Positions 44,135-52,789 of a stretch of DNA of 64,000 nt are shown here, piece after piece. Under the pieces are notes generated by a model. The model did no database searches. It saw only the letters and a program-made list of their open reading frames with translations, and had not been told where the DNA came from. This stretch comes from Serinicoccus sediminis (GTDB lineage: Bacteria > Actinomycetota > Actinomycetes > Actinomycetales > Dermatophilaceae). Position 1 is the stretch's first letter; each line of letters opens with the position of its first letter. The position numbers and the translations under genes are program-made. The DNA lies in the NCBI RefSeq assembly GCF_004153545.1, contig NZ_SDVA01000003.1, positions 124,001 through 188,000 of the forward strand, given 5' to 3'.

Positions 44135-45084
44135 CAGTGACAGCGACAGGACCAAGGTTCATCAGCTACGGCGGCGGGGTGCAGTCGACCGCGCTCGGCG
44201 TGCTCGCAGCTCGCGGCCGGATCGACTTCGACACCCTCGTCATGGCGAACGTCGGCGACGACTCGGAGGACCCACGCACCCTCGACTACGTCCGCGACGT
44301 GTTCACCCCCTACGCCCGCGACCACGGGCTGACGGTGCACGTCCTAGACCGCACCAAGCGCGACGGCACCGTCGAGACGCTGTGGGGCCGGCTCATGCGC
44401 GAGGGATCCCGGTCCCTACCGATCCCGGTCCGCATGGACAACGGTGCACCCGGGACGAGGTCGTGCACGTCCGACTTCAAGATCAAGGTCACTGGCAAGT
44501 GGGCCAAGCAGCAGGGCGCCCACGGGGGCCGCTCGTGCGACGAGCACGCGGTGCCCGCGGTCTGCAGCCGGCACCAGCGAGGGCAAGCGAAGCGGCCGTG
44601 CCGGCTGCACCCCGCCGACGGGTGCCCCGACTGCACACCGGCAAACCTCGCCACCGTCGCGATCGGCATATCGCGAGACGAGATCATGCGGGCGAACAAC
44701 CGTCGCCACGAACCGCACGAGCAGATCGTCTACCCGCTCGTCGGGATCGGTGAGGAGACCGGTCTGTCGCTGTCACGGCAGGAGTGCATGAACCTGATCC
44801 GCGACGAGGGTCTGCCGGTGCCGCCGAAGTCGTCGTGCTTCTTCTGCCCGTTCCACCGGCCGCAGGCGTGGGTCGAGCTGCGACGCGAGCGGCCGGATCT
44901 GTTCGACCGGTCGGTGCAGCTCGAGCGCACCCTCAACAAGCGGCGCGAGGAGCTCGGCAAAGACCCGGTGTGGCTGACCCGCTTCGCGATGCCGCTCGAC
45001 GAGGCGATCGCCGAGCCGGACGCGCTGCTGCCGATGTTCGACGAGCAGTCGGGCCAGTGCGACTCGGGATGGTGCTGGACGTGA
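44131..45084 (+). CDS. PP-loop enzyme of the PAPS reductase family
   Basis: 317 residues. ISYGGGVQSTALGVLA (near residues 11-26) is the PP-loop that binds ATP or adenylyl substrates. A Cys-rich insertion (CSRHQRG ... CRLHPADGCPDC) and a C-terminal CFFCPFHRP suggest a metal or Fe-S centre, as in PAPS reductase-like phage proteins and in relatives of DndC. TVAIGISRDEIMRANN is a conserved core. It may serve thiolation or modification of phage DNA or tRNA; no Dnd partners are present. GTG start in a GTGA overlap. Confidence 0.8.
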   Translation: MTVTATGPRFISYGGGVQSTALGVLAARGRIDFDTLVMANVGDDSEDPRTLDYVRDVFTPYARDHGLTVHVLDRTKRDGTVETLWGRLMREGSRSLPIPVRMDNGAPGTRSCTSDFKIKVTGKWAKQQGAHGGRSCDEHAVPAVCSRHQRGQAKRPCRLHPADGCPDCTPANLATVAIGISRDEIMRANNRRHEPHEQIVYPLVGIGEETGLSLSRQECMNLIRDEGLPVPPKSSCFFCPFHRPQAWVELRRERPDLFDRSVQLERTLNKRREELGKDPVWLTRFAMPLDEAIAEPDALLPMFDEQSGQCDSGWCWT

Positions 45085-45335
45085 GCACCCGGGAGCTGCA
45101 CCAGCTGCGGACGCACGCCGAGCAGCAGGCGGCGCTTCCCTCGACTCCGTCGGGGGAGCAGCAGCTGTGGCGCCGGATCGCCGGCGAGGTCGCAGCGTAT
45201 GAGCGGGCGCACGTGCTCGCGCCGATCGCGCCGGGCGCGTGCTCGGTATGCCGTGAGACCAACGGCCGGCACCGGTCGCTCGCGAACGGGCGGTTCGTCC
45301 ACGAGCACGACGAGAGCGAGGGACTGCTGTGGTGA
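45081..45335 (+). CDS. Unrecognised small phage protein
   Basis: 84 residues: a helical N-terminus and a short CSVCRETNGRHRSLANGRFV motif. Starts at GTG 45081, overlapping the preceding stop, and ends overlapping the next gene. Function unknown. Confidence 0.55.
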   Translation: MSTRELHQLRTHAEQQAALPSTPSGEQQLWRRIAGEVAAYERAHVLAPIAPGACSVCRETNGRHRSLANGRFVHEHDESEGLLW

Positions 45336-45571
45336 CGCTCGGCGACGACGGTCTGCTCGACGAGCTGCGGCTGCTGACCGTGGCCGAGGCAGCGCAGCTC
45401 GTGCGCGTCCCGGCGGTGACGATCCGGGCGTGGATCCGTACCGGCGCAGTCGCCTCGGTCAAGCACAAGGGCCGCAGGTTGGTCGGTGAGCAGTCGGTGC
45501 TGGACTGTGAGCTCGCGATGCGGCGCTCGCCGATGGGACGGCCGCGCGAGGGCACCGCCCGAGGCGGGTGA
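45332..45571 (+). CDS. Helix-turn-helix protein at the end of the early operon
   Basis: 79 residues with an excisionase-type winged helix: LLTVAEAAQLVRVPAVTIRA followed by WIRTGAVASVKHKGRRLV. As the last gene before the late region it could be an activator of late transcription or a second Xis-like protein. GTG 45332 (or GTG 45329). Confidence 0.72.
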   Translation: MTLGDDGLLDELRLLTVAEAAQLVRVPAVTIRAWIRTGAVASVKHKGRRLVGEQSVLDCELAMRRSPMGRPREGTARGG

Positions 45572-45609
45572 TTGCATGGCCAGCCGCCGACATATATCAT
45601 CGGGTGCAG

Positions 45610-45644
45610 ACGGACCACCTATGCCCGAGCGGCCGGTGGTCCGT
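45610..45644 (+). terminator. Strong hairpin in the early/late gap
   Basis: ACGGACCACC (45610-45619) pairs perfectly with GGTGGTCCGT (45635-45644) around a 15-nt loop. It lies 39 nt after the last early gene, with no T-run. The rest of the gap (to 45826) holds ATATAT near 45592, a GGGGGCACCCCC-TAAAAAA element near 45695 and a C-run; no gene is seen in it. Termination of the early operon is the simplest reading. Confidence 0.5.
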
Positions 45645-45826
45645 TCGTCGTTGGGGTGGGGAATCTGGCCGCCGAGCGCGAGTCGAGCTGGGGGCACCCC
45701 CTAAAAAATCCGACCCCCCCACCCTCGCTAGACCCTTCACCCACCGCTGATCTCTCTCCCCGCGTTGCCAGGAGTGGCGACAACACGGCTACACGGGCTT
45801 GTGCGGGGCCCGAGGAGGTGTCGAGG

Positions 45827-46114
45827 GTGGCTCGAGGTCGCACGTATGGCGCTGAGCACCAGGCGCGCCGGAAAATGGCGCTCCCGCAGGCGTACGGCAC
45901 CCCATGCCCGCGCTGCGGGTTGCCGATGTTGCCGGGGCAGCGTCTGGACTTCGGGCACTCGCAGGACGACGCGCTGCACCCGGGGTCGAAGGCCGACCGG
46001 ATGGAGCACGCCGACTACGCGGACTGCCCGAAGGGTGGAAACCGGGCGGCCGGCGGCAAGCTCGGCGCGATCCTCAAGCGCCGCAACCCGTCGCGGGCGT
46101 GGCACGGTGGCTGA
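45827..46114 (+). CDS. HNH endonuclease-like protein
   Basis: 95 residues: TYGAEHQARRKMALPQAYGT, then CPRCGLPMLPGQRLDFGHSQ and CPKGGNRAAGGKLG. The D-x-GH and N-R-AAG residues match small actinophage HNH nucleases that sit just before terminase and help packaging. Start GTG 45827 with AGGAGG 10 nt upstream. The frame upstream is open but has no ribosome-binding site. Confidence 0.75.
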   Translation: MARGRTYGAEHQARRKMALPQAYGTPCPRCGLPMLPGQRLDFGHSQDDALHPGSKADRMEHADYADCPKGGNRAAGGKLGAILKRRNPSRAWHGG

Positions 46115-46601
46115 CGGCGACCAGGACGGCTACCAGTGGCGCTCGCGGCGCCCGACCCGGGACGCGCAGAAGATGCGCGACGCGGTCCGGATGCGCGAGG
46201 TCGACGGGTTCACGTTCCAGCAGATCGCGGAAGAGCTGGGGCTGCGGCACCGGGCGTCGGCGCAGAAGATCTACGAGGCCGGCCGCCGTGCGCGGGCCGA
46301 CCTCGACTTCACCGACGAGGAGCACCGCCGGATCCTCGTCGCCCGGTATGAGCACCTCTACGGGATCGCGCTCAAGGCCGCGGACCGGGGGGACATGACG
46401 GCCGTCCGGGAGGCGGGGCGACTCCTCGACAAGATCGACCGGATCAAGCAGCTGGGGATGCCGATGCCGGGCCGCCCGGGCAGTGGCCGCGACGACGAGT
46501 CGGACGGCGAGGGGGTCGTCGTCGAGGGGGACCGGCTCGAGGCGATGCGCCGGCGGAAGCAGGAGGAGTCGCGTGCACGCACCTCCGGTGGTGGAGCCTG
46601 A
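46107..46601 (+). CDS. Terminase small subunit-like protein
   Basis: 164 residues with a helix-turn-helix (DAVRMREVDGFTFQQIAEEL GLRH) followed by helices and an acidic/basic tail (RLEAMRRRKQEESRAR). This fits a small terminase that recognises phage DNA and hands it to the large subunit, and the next gene is the large subunit. GTG 46107 lies 8 nt inside the preceding gene. Confidence 0.75.
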   Translation: MADGDQDGYQWRSRRPTRDAQKMRDAVRMREVDGFTFQQIAEELGLRHRASAQKIYEAGRRARADLDFTDEEHRRILVARYEHLYGIALKAADRGDMTAVREAGRLLDKIDRIKQLGMPMPGRPGSGRDDESDGEGVVVEGDRLEAMRRRKQEESRARTSGGGA

Positions 46602-48270
46602 GCAGGCCCGGTCGATCGCCGAGCGAGTGCGCCGCGGCGAGCGGGTGCGGGTATCGGAGCTGATCGACGAGGGCGCCGAGTGGGCCGAGCGTGACCTGCC
46701 GATGGGCACCATGACGCCGACGCACGAGCTCGTGCCGGCAGCGCAGTTCACGCACGGGCACTACGCGATCGAGGTCGCCGAGCTGTGCGGGTATGACCTT
46801 TACGAGTTCCAGCGTGACGGTCTGCTGGCCAAGCTCGGCGCGAACATGATCGAGCGTCGCGACGGGTCGATGGTCGAGCGGTGGGCCGCGGTGGAGACCG
46901 CGGACGTCATCGCCCGGCGCAACGGTAAGTCGGTCGAGATCGAGATCCTGATCCTGTTCGGGCTGTTCATGAACGACGAGCAGCAGATCATGTATACGGC
47001 TCACCGCGACGACACCGCGAAGGCGGTCTTCAACCACGTGCGGGCCGCGATCGAGCGCACGCCCGAGCTGCTCGCGAAGGTCCGCAAGAACGGCTTCCGG
47101 GTGGCCAACGGTCAACGGTCGATCACGCTCAAGACCGGCGCGGTCTGCTACTTCCGCACCCGCACCAACGAGGCCGCCCGAGGGGAAGGCTTCGACCGTC
47201 TGATTCTGGACGAGGCGCAGCACCTCACTGAGCTGCAAATGGCGTCGGTGCAGCCGGTCGTGACGGGCTCGGAGAACGCGCAGATCAACTACGCCGGCTC
47301 GGCGGGCGACCTCGGCGCCACGGTGCTCGCGAAGGTGTGGCGCTCGTTCGAGGCGAACGAGCGGAGCCTGTGCTACCGCGGCTGGCACGCCGACCCCGAG
47401 GACGACTTCGACGACCTCGCGCTCGTCGCCCGCACCAACCCGCGTCTCGGGCACGGGCTGTCGTACGAGTTCATCGCGAAGGAGTTCCGCCGCATGACCC
47501 GCGCGCAGTTCGGGCGGGAGCGGTGCGGGGCGGCGACCTACCCGCGCGCCGCTGGCGCCGCGTGGGTCATCCCCGAGGAGGCGTGGAAGGTCGCGAACGA
47601 CCCCGAGTCGGCACCGGCCGCGACGGGCCGGCTGTGCTACGTGCTCGAGGCGGACATGGAGCTCGCGCGGGGCACGATCTCGGTCGGCGGCCGCCGCGAC
47701 GACGGCGCGATGCACCTCGAGACGATCGACCACAACCCGGGCGTTGGGTGGATGCCGGCGAGCGTCCGGGACCTGCTCGAGAAGAACGAGGGCGGCGAGG
47801 TGTGGGTTGACCCGGTCGGCCCGTGCGGGTTCATGGTCGGCGACCTGCGGCAGCAGGGCATCGCGGTGCGGCTGTTCACCTCGCAGGACCTGCCCGAAGC
47901 CTTCTCGTGGCTCTCGACGGCGATCGCCCCGTCGAAGGACCCGCGCGACCCGCAGGCGCCGGACCCGCAGCCGACGGCATACCACCGCGAAGACATGGAC
48001 ATGACGCTCGCGCTCGCGGCCGCGCAGACCCGGAAGATCCGGGAGCGGCTCACGCTGGCGCGGACGGTGCCCGAGGGCGTCAATCAGGGCCCGATCGTCG
48101 GGGCGATGCTCGCCGGGTGGGCGGTCGTCAAGGGTGAGCGCGCCGGCGGCCGGGTTCCCCCGCCGCCCTCGAGGTCCTCGTCGACAGCATCGTCCTCGCC
48201 TCGCACCCGTCCAAACCCGCGTGGCCGCCGCAGCGGTCCGACGTCCGACCTGACGACGAGCTCGTTCTGA
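46573..48270 (+). CDS. Terminase large subunit
   Basis: 565 residues. ATPase domain with RRNGKS (Walker A, near residue 116) and LILDEAQ (Walker B, near 212); the coupling motif SAGD follows. The C-terminal nuclease half contains VLEADMELARG and a late D residue in EDMDMTLALAAA. GTG 46573 has AGGAGGAG directly upstream and overlaps the small subunit by 29 nt. The last 50 residues are Ser/Pro/Arg-rich. Confidence 0.92.
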   Translation: MHAPPVVEPEQARSIAERVRRGERVRVSELIDEGAEWAERDLPMGTMTPTHELVPAAQFTHGHYAIEVAELCGYDLYEFQRDGLLAKLGANMIERRDGSMVERWAAVETADVIARRNGKSVEIEILILFGLFMNDEQQIMYTAHRDDTAKAVFNHVRAAIERTPELLAKVRKNGFRVANGQRSITLKTGAVCYFRTRTNEAARGEGFDRLILDEAQHLTELQMASVQPVVTGSENAQINYAGSAGDLGATVLAKVWRSFEANERSLCYRGWHADPEDDFDDLALVARTNPRLGHGLSYEFIAKEFRRMTRAQFGRERCGAATYPRAAGAAWVIPEEAWKVANDPESAPAATGRLCYVLEADMELARGTISVGGRRDDGAMHLETIDHNPGVGWMPASVRDLLEKNEGGEVWVDPVGPCGFMVGDLRQQGIAVRLFTSQDLPEAFSWLSTAIAPSKDPRDPQAPDPQPTAYHREDMDMTLALAAAQTRKIRERLTLARTVPEGVNQGPIVGAMLAGWAVVKGERAGGRVPPPPSRSSSTASSSPRTRPNPRGRRSGPTSDLTTSSF

Positions 48271-48289
48271 CCGGTGAGGGGGTGGTGCT

Positions 48290-49663
48290 GTGGCGACCTC
48301 TGACCAGCTGCCGCCGTCGTCCCGCGGGGTGACCTCGCAGGCGTCGCAGCGTGAGGTCGGCTACGCCCACCAGGGCGCCCCGTCGGGGTATTGGTACATC
48401 GACGACGAGCGGGAGTCGACTCCCGAGCTGCGGTGGCCGTACAGCGTCGGCGTCTACGACCGGATGCGCCGGCAGGACGCGAAGGTGCAGTCGGTGCTGC
48501 GCGCGGTGAAGTCGCCGCTGCTGGCGACGACGTGGCGACTCGACCCGGCAGGCGCCGACGACGAGGTCGTGCAGCACGTGTCACGCGACCTGGGACTGCC
48601 GATCAAGGGCGTGCCGGACGCGCAGCAGGTGCACCAGCAGGGACGCCGGCGAGGCCGCTTCTCGTGGACCGAGCACCTGCGGAACACGCTGCTGTGCCTC
48701 GACTTCGGGCACATGGTCTTCGAGCAGAAGTACCGCCTCGACGAGACCGACCCGGACCGTCCGCGGCTGCACCTCGTCAAGCTGGGGCCGCGGTTCCCGT
48801 GGTCGATCGAGAAGTTCGAGGTCGCCCGCGACGGCGGACTGATCGCGGTGCGGCAGCACCCCCCGGGCTACACGCCCGGGCTGATCACCGCCACGGGCAA
48901 GGGCATCCCGCTGGACGTGTCCCGGCTCGTCGTCTACTCGCACGAGCGCGAGGGCGCGGACTGGTGGGGGCACTCCCTGCTGCGGGCCGCCTACAAGCAC
49001 TGGCTCATCAAGGACCGGCTGCTGATCGTCGACGCACAGTCGGCCGACCGCAACGGCACCGGGATCCCGGTCATCGAGCACGACAAGGACATGCTCAAGG
49101 ACGAGAGCGGCGGCAGCCGCAGCCCGGCGCAGATGCTCAAGGACCTCGAGGACGTCCTCGAGGAAGACCAGCGGATCGCCGAGCAGATGCGCGGCGGCGA
49201 CAACGGCGGCGCGTCCCTCACCCCGGGCGCGAAGGCTCGCCTGCTGGGCGTCGAGGGCACCCTGCCCGACGCGCTCAAGTCGGTGATGTACCACGACGAC
49301 CAGATCGGGACCGCGGTCCTCGCGCACTTCCTCAACCTCGGTCGGCAGACCGGGTCGTGGGCGCTGGGCAGCACGTTCCAGGACTTCTTCGTGTCCTCCC
49401 TCGACGGGATCGGCGGGTTCATCGCGGACACCGCGACCGCGCACATCGTCGAGGACCTCGTCGACCTCAACTTCGGCGAGGAGGCGGCCGCGCCCCGGAT
49501 CGTCTACGACGACCTCTCGGGGCAGGACGAGCGGCTCGCCTACGCGATCAAGGCGCTGGTCGACGCCGGCGTCATCACACCGGACGACGCGCTGCAGGCG
49601 TATCTGCGCGCGAGCTACAAGCTGCCCGAGAGCTCGGGCGAGACGGGAGACGACGAGGCATGA
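48290..49663 (+). CDS. Phage portal protein (DUF935/Mu gp29-like)
   Basis: 457 residues. ELRWPYSVGVYDRMRRQDAK and VQSVLRAVKSPLLATTWRLD open the clip region; HMVFEQKYRLDE, SRLVVYSHEREGADWWGHSL and SLLRAAYKHWLIKDRLL are typical of this portal family; AVLAHFLNLGRQTGSWALGS is near the C-terminal. It forms the dodecameric DNA entry ring. GTG 48290 with GAGGGGG upstream. Overlaps the protease gene by 4 nt. Confidence 0.88.
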   Translation: MATSDQLPPSSRGVTSQASQREVGYAHQGAPSGYWYIDDERESTPELRWPYSVGVYDRMRRQDAKVQSVLRAVKSPLLATTWRLDPAGADDEVVQHVSRDLGLPIKGVPDAQQVHQQGRRRGRFSWTEHLRNTLLCLDFGHMVFEQKYRLDETDPDRPRLHLVKLGPRFPWSIEKFEVARDGGLIAVRQHPPGYTPGLITATGKGIPLDVSRLVVYSHEREGADWWGHSLLRAAYKHWLIKDRLLIVDAQSADRNGTGIPVIEHDKDMLKDESGGSRSPAQMLKDLEDVLEEDQRIAEQMRGGDNGGASLTPGAKARLLGVEGTLPDALKSVMYHDDQIGTAVLAHFLNLGRQTGSWALGSTFQDFFVSSLDGIGGFIADTATAHIVEDLVDLNFGEEAAAPRIVYDDLSGQDERLAYAIKALVDAGVITPDDALQAYLRASYKLPESSGETGDDEA

Positions 49664-51018
49664 GCACCCGCAAGACGCGCCGCCCCGCAGCCGAGGTGCT
49701 GCAGGGCATCAACGACCGAGAGCAGGCGTCGGTGCGCCGCGCGACCGCGCTCGGCGCCCGCAAGCGGTGGTTCCGGGTCGAGAACGTCGTCCGCACCGAC
49801 GAGGACGGGCGCACCCGCGCGAAGGTCTACATCTACGACCCGATCGGCGGGTGGTTCGGCGTCACCCCGAACGACTTCGTCCGCGAGCTCGACGAGCTCG
49901 ACGTCGACGTCATCGAGCTGCACATCAACTCGCCGGGCGGCTCGGTCTACGACGGCATCGCGATCATGAACGCCCTTCGGCAGCACGACGCCGAGGTGGT
50001 CGGCTTCGTCGACGGGCTCGCCGCGTCGGCCGCCTCGTTCATCGCGGTGGGCGGGTGCGACGAGCTCGTCATGGCCGCTCACTCCGAGCTCATGGTGCAC
50101 GACGCGCTCGTGCTGTGCGTCGGGAACGCCGCCGACATGCGCGACATGGCCGACCACCTCGACCGGATCTCGGACAACATCGCGGCCGTCTACGCCCGCA
50201 AGGCCGGCGGGTCCGCCGAGTCCTGGCGCGACGTGATGCGCGAGGAGCGGTGGTACAGCGCCGCCGAGGCGGTCGCCGCCGGGCTCGCCGACCGCACCGA
50301 CGAGGACCCCGACGAGCAGGACGACGACCAGGACGACGACACCGAGAACCGGTGGCGCGACCTGTTCGGCCCGCTCGACCGCACGGCCGGCACGCGCGAG
50401 GACCACCGCGCGCCCGCAGCGGCCGCCCACAACTCCCGGGCCGCGACCGCGGCACGGGCCACCTCCCCGACCGCCGCGGCGAACGGGGACACCACACAGG
50501 AAGGCGCTCTCATGAAGAACGAGCAGCGACAGATCCTGCGGCAGCTGGCCGGTGTCGCCGACGACGCCGACGACGCGACGATCGTCGCGGCGCTGCAGGA
50601 GGCGCACCAGGAGCTGACCGAGGACACCACCCCGGACGGCACCACCACCAGCGCGCGGATCCCCGACGGCATGGAGCTGGTCGACAGCGAGGCGCTCGCC
50701 GCCCTGCAGGCCGACGCCACCGCCGGCCGGGAGGCGCGGAACCAGCAGGTCGCCGAGCACCGCACCCGGGTCGTGGCCGACGCGATCCGCGCCGGCAAGA
50801 TCCCGGTCGCCCGCCGGCAGCACTGGATCGACCAGCTCACGGCCGACCCGGGCGCCGAGGCGACCCTCACCGCCCTGCGCGACGGCACCGTGCCGCTCGA
50901 CGAGCAGGGGCACGCCGAGGCCGGGCCCGAGGAGTCCGACCAGGCCGCCGCCGACTACAAGGCCGCGTGGGGCAAGCGCCGCGCGGGCACCGAGCAGCAC
51001 GAGCAGAAGGGGGCCTGA
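49660..51018 (+). CDS. Prohead protease (ClpP type) with C-terminal scaffold domain
   Basis: 452 residues. Residues 35-215 are a ClpP/SppA-type serine protease: INSPGGSVYDGIAIMNAL forms the oxyanion loop, Ser123 in DGLAASAASFIAVGG is the nucleophile and His147 in SELMVHDAL the base. An acidic linker (DEDPDEQDDDQDDD) leads to a helical, charged C-terminal region (about 285-452) of scaffold type. A second ribosome-binding site and ATG inside the gene would allow this region to be made alone (see next entry). Cleaves scaffold and capsid proteins during head maturation. Confidence 0.9.
   Translation: MSTRKTRRPAAEVLQGINDREQASVRRATALGARKRWFRVENVVRTDEDGRTRAKVYIYDPIGGWFGVTPNDFVRELDELDVDVIELHINSPGGSVYDGIAIMNALRQHDAEVVGFVDGLAASAASFIAVGGCDELVMAAHSELMVHDALVLCVGNAADMRDMADHLDRISDNIAAVYARKAGGSAESWRDVMREERWYSAAEAVAAGLADRTDEDPDEQDDDQDDDTENRWRDLFGPLDRTAGTREDHRAPAAAAHNSRAATAARATSPTAAANGDTTQEGALMKNEQRQILRQLAGVADDADDATIVAALQEAHQELTEDTTPDGTTTSARIPDGMELVDSEALAALQADATAGREARNQQVAEHRTRVVADAIRAGKIPVARRQHWIDQLTADPGAEATLTALRDGTVPLDEQGHAEAGPEESDQAAADYKAAWGKRRAGTEQHEQKGA
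50512..51018 (+). CDS. Nested capsid scaffold protein, in frame within the protease gene
   Basis: 168 residues read from ATG 50512 in the same frame as the protease. AGGAAGG at 50498-50504 is 7 nt upstream, a better ribosome-binding site than that of the full gene. The product is helical and charged (KNEQRQILRQLAGVADDADD, EALAALQADATAGREARNQQ, AAADYKAAWGKRRAG), as expected of a scaffold. The layout is that of lambda C and Nu3. Confidence 0.7.
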   Translation: MKNEQRQILRQLAGVADDADDATIVAALQEAHQELTEDTTPDGTTTSARIPDGMELVDSEALAALQADATAGREARNQQVAEHRTRVVADAIRAGKIPVARRQHWIDQLTADPGAEATLTALRDGTVPLDEQGHAEAGPEESDQAAADYKAAWGKRRAGTEQHEQKGA

Positions 51019-51020
51019 TC

Positions 51021-51386
51021 ATGGCCGACACCGTTCCCGTCTACGACTCGGGCGTCGCGCCCACCTACCAGGCGTCCGCGGACGTCACCGGCGGGCAGCT
51101 GGTCGCCGTGTCCGGCGACGGCACGGTCGCCCCGGCGGCCGCCGCCTCGACGAAGTGGGTCGGCACCGCCGGCTTCGACGCGAAGGCCGGCGAGTCCGTG
51201 ACCGTCTACAAGGGCGGCGTGCAGCGTGCGACCGCCTCGGGCGCGATCACCGCCGGCGACATGGTGACCAGCGCCGCCAGCGGCCGGGTCGCCACGAACG
51301 CCACCCCCGGCGCGGGCCAGCAGGTCGCCGTCGCCGTGTCCACCGCAGCCGACGGCGAGACCGTCGAGCTCGACATGGTCCGCTGA
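51021..51386 (+). CDS. Capsid decoration protein (DUF2190-type)
   Basis: 121 residues, Ala/Thr/Val/Gly-rich beta protein: PTYQASADVTGGQLVAVSGD and GGVQRATASGAITAGDMVTS. This matches DUF2190 head decoration proteins that sit on the capsid surface. Location between protease and major capsid protein supports the assignment. Confidence 0.82.
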   Translation: MADTVPVYDSGVAPTYQASADVTGGQLVAVSGDGTVAPAAAASTKWVGTAGFDAKAGESVTVYKGGVQRATASGAITAGDMVTSAASGRVATNATPGAGQQVAVAVSTAADGETVELDMVR

Positions 51387-51405
51387 GACCAGGAAGCAGG
51401 AGATC

Positions 51406-52347
51406 ATGAGCCTGAGCTACCCCGTCCCGGCGGCACCCGCGACCGGCGACGCCGCCCTCGCCCACCGGATCCTCAAGTCGCCGCCCACCGTGGCGCAGCG
51501 CGTGCAGGACCTGTCCCTGCGGCGGTACATCGCCGACCTGCTGCTCTCCGAGCGACTCGAGGCGGTCGGCGGCGCGATCGTTTACGAGTCCGGCGAGGAG
51601 GTCGGCACCGGTGAGGCGCCGCGTGCGGTCGCGCCGGGCGCGTCCTACCCGCTGGTGTCCGTCGGCGAGGGCGTCGCGAACCTCGCGAAGACGACCAAGT
51701 GGGGGCAGGACATGCCCATCACCGACGAGTCGATCGCGCGGCGCAAGATGTCCCCGGTCAACCGTGCGTTCACGCGTCTGGTCAACCAGAACGTGATGCA
51801 CGTCGACAGCATCGCCATGTCGGTCATCACGACCGCCGCTGGCACGTCGACCCCCGTGTCGGCGCGCTGGACGGACGACGCGACCGACGCCGAGCAGATC
51901 CTCAAGGACGTGCTGCGCGCCCGTGCGCGGGCGCAGCGTCGCGAGCTGGGGATCAACCTCAACGTGGCCGCGCTGGACCCGATGGTCTACGCCGAGGTCA
52001 AGGCGAAGTTCATCGCCGCGGGTTACGTGCCCCGGGAGGGCGGCAACCCGCTGTCGACCGGCGACGAGGACTTCCTCAACGTCGAGAACATCGTGTGGAC
52101 CGCGACCCCGCACGGTGTGCCCGGCGCGGTCGTGCTCGCCGACAACGAGCTGCTCGGCGGCATGGCCGACGAGGACCTGCAGTCGCCCGGCTACGCCCGC
52201 GCCACCGGCGACGCCGCCGGCGTCGAGGTGAAGTCGATCCGCGACGAGGACAACGACCGCTACAAGGTGCGTGCGCGCCGGGTGACCGTGCCCGTCGTGC
52301 TCGAGCCCTACGCGGCCGAGATCCTCACCGGCGCGGACAACGCCTGA
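51406..52347 (+). CDS. Major capsid protein
   Basis: 313 residues. Position, length and the stretches TKWGQDMPITDESIARRKMS, LVNQNVMHVDSIAMSVITTA and VLADNELLGGMADEDLQSPG suit an HK97-fold coat protein; no N-terminal delta domain is obvious, in line with the separate scaffold. GCAGGAG is the ribosome-binding site. Assignment rests on context and general character. Confidence 0.8.
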   Translation: MSLSYPVPAAPATGDAALAHRILKSPPTVAQRVQDLSLRRYIADLLLSERLEAVGGAIVYESGEEVGTGEAPRAVAPGASYPLVSVGEGVANLAKTTKWGQDMPITDESIARRKMSPVNRAFTRLVNQNVMHVDSIAMSVITTAAGTSTPVSARWTDDATDAEQILKDVLRARARAQRRELGINLNVAALDPMVYAEVKAKFIAAGYVPREGGNPLSTGDEDFLNVENIVWTATPHGVPGAVVLADNELLGGMADEDLQSPGYARATGDAAGVEVKSIRDEDNDRYKVRARRVTVPVVLEPYAAEILTGADNA

Positions 52348-52366
52348 GAGAAGGGAGACACACCTC

Positions 52367-52759
52367 ATGGCCAAGGCTGACCAGCAGATGGTGTCGACGG
52401 CGGCGTGCGTGATCGCACGCAACGCCGACGGCACGGACAACTACCTCTACCGTGGCGCGCCGGTCCCGGCGTCCGTCCCGAAGGAGGAGATCAACCGGCT
52501 GCTCAAGCTCGGCGTCATCGGCGCCGCGCCCAAGGCCGCCCCCGCCCCCTCGGGCGGGGACGGTGGCGGCTCGGGTGGCGCCGGCAACGAGCGGCCGAAC
52601 AAGTCCGCGAACGCCGCCGAGTGGAAGACCTACGCGATCGCGAAGGGGATCCCGCAGGAGACGGTCAACGCCGCGACCCGCGACCAGCTCGTCGAGCGGT
52701 TCTACGAGGACAAGCTGCTGCCGGGCGAGACCGGCGACCCCGACAAGTCGGGCAGCTGA
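52367..52759 (+). CDS. Unrecognised head-associated protein with shared C-terminal domain
   Basis: 130 residues: N-terminal beta-rich part, a Gly/Pro/Ala linker (APSGGDGGGSGGAG) and a C-terminal helical domain (EWKTYAIAKGIPQETVNAAT RDQLVERF). The C-terminal domain is repeated in a second morphogenesis protein 3.4 kb downstream. Possibly a minor capsid or head-tail joining factor. Confidence 0.62.
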   Translation: MAKADQQMVSTAACVIARNADGTDNYLYRGAPVPASVPKEEINRLLKLGVIGAAPKAAPAPSGGDGGGSGGAGNERPNKSANAAEWKTYAIAKGIPQETVNAATRDQLVERFYEDKLLPGETGDPDKSGS

Positions 52760-52789
52760 CGGTCGATCACGCAGAGGGGAGTCACCCGA

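Noticed and set aside
44131-45084. PP-loop gene as part of a dnd phosphorothioation defence island
   Set aside because: No DndA, B, D, E or SspABCD-like partners are in the window, so a complete system is not supported.
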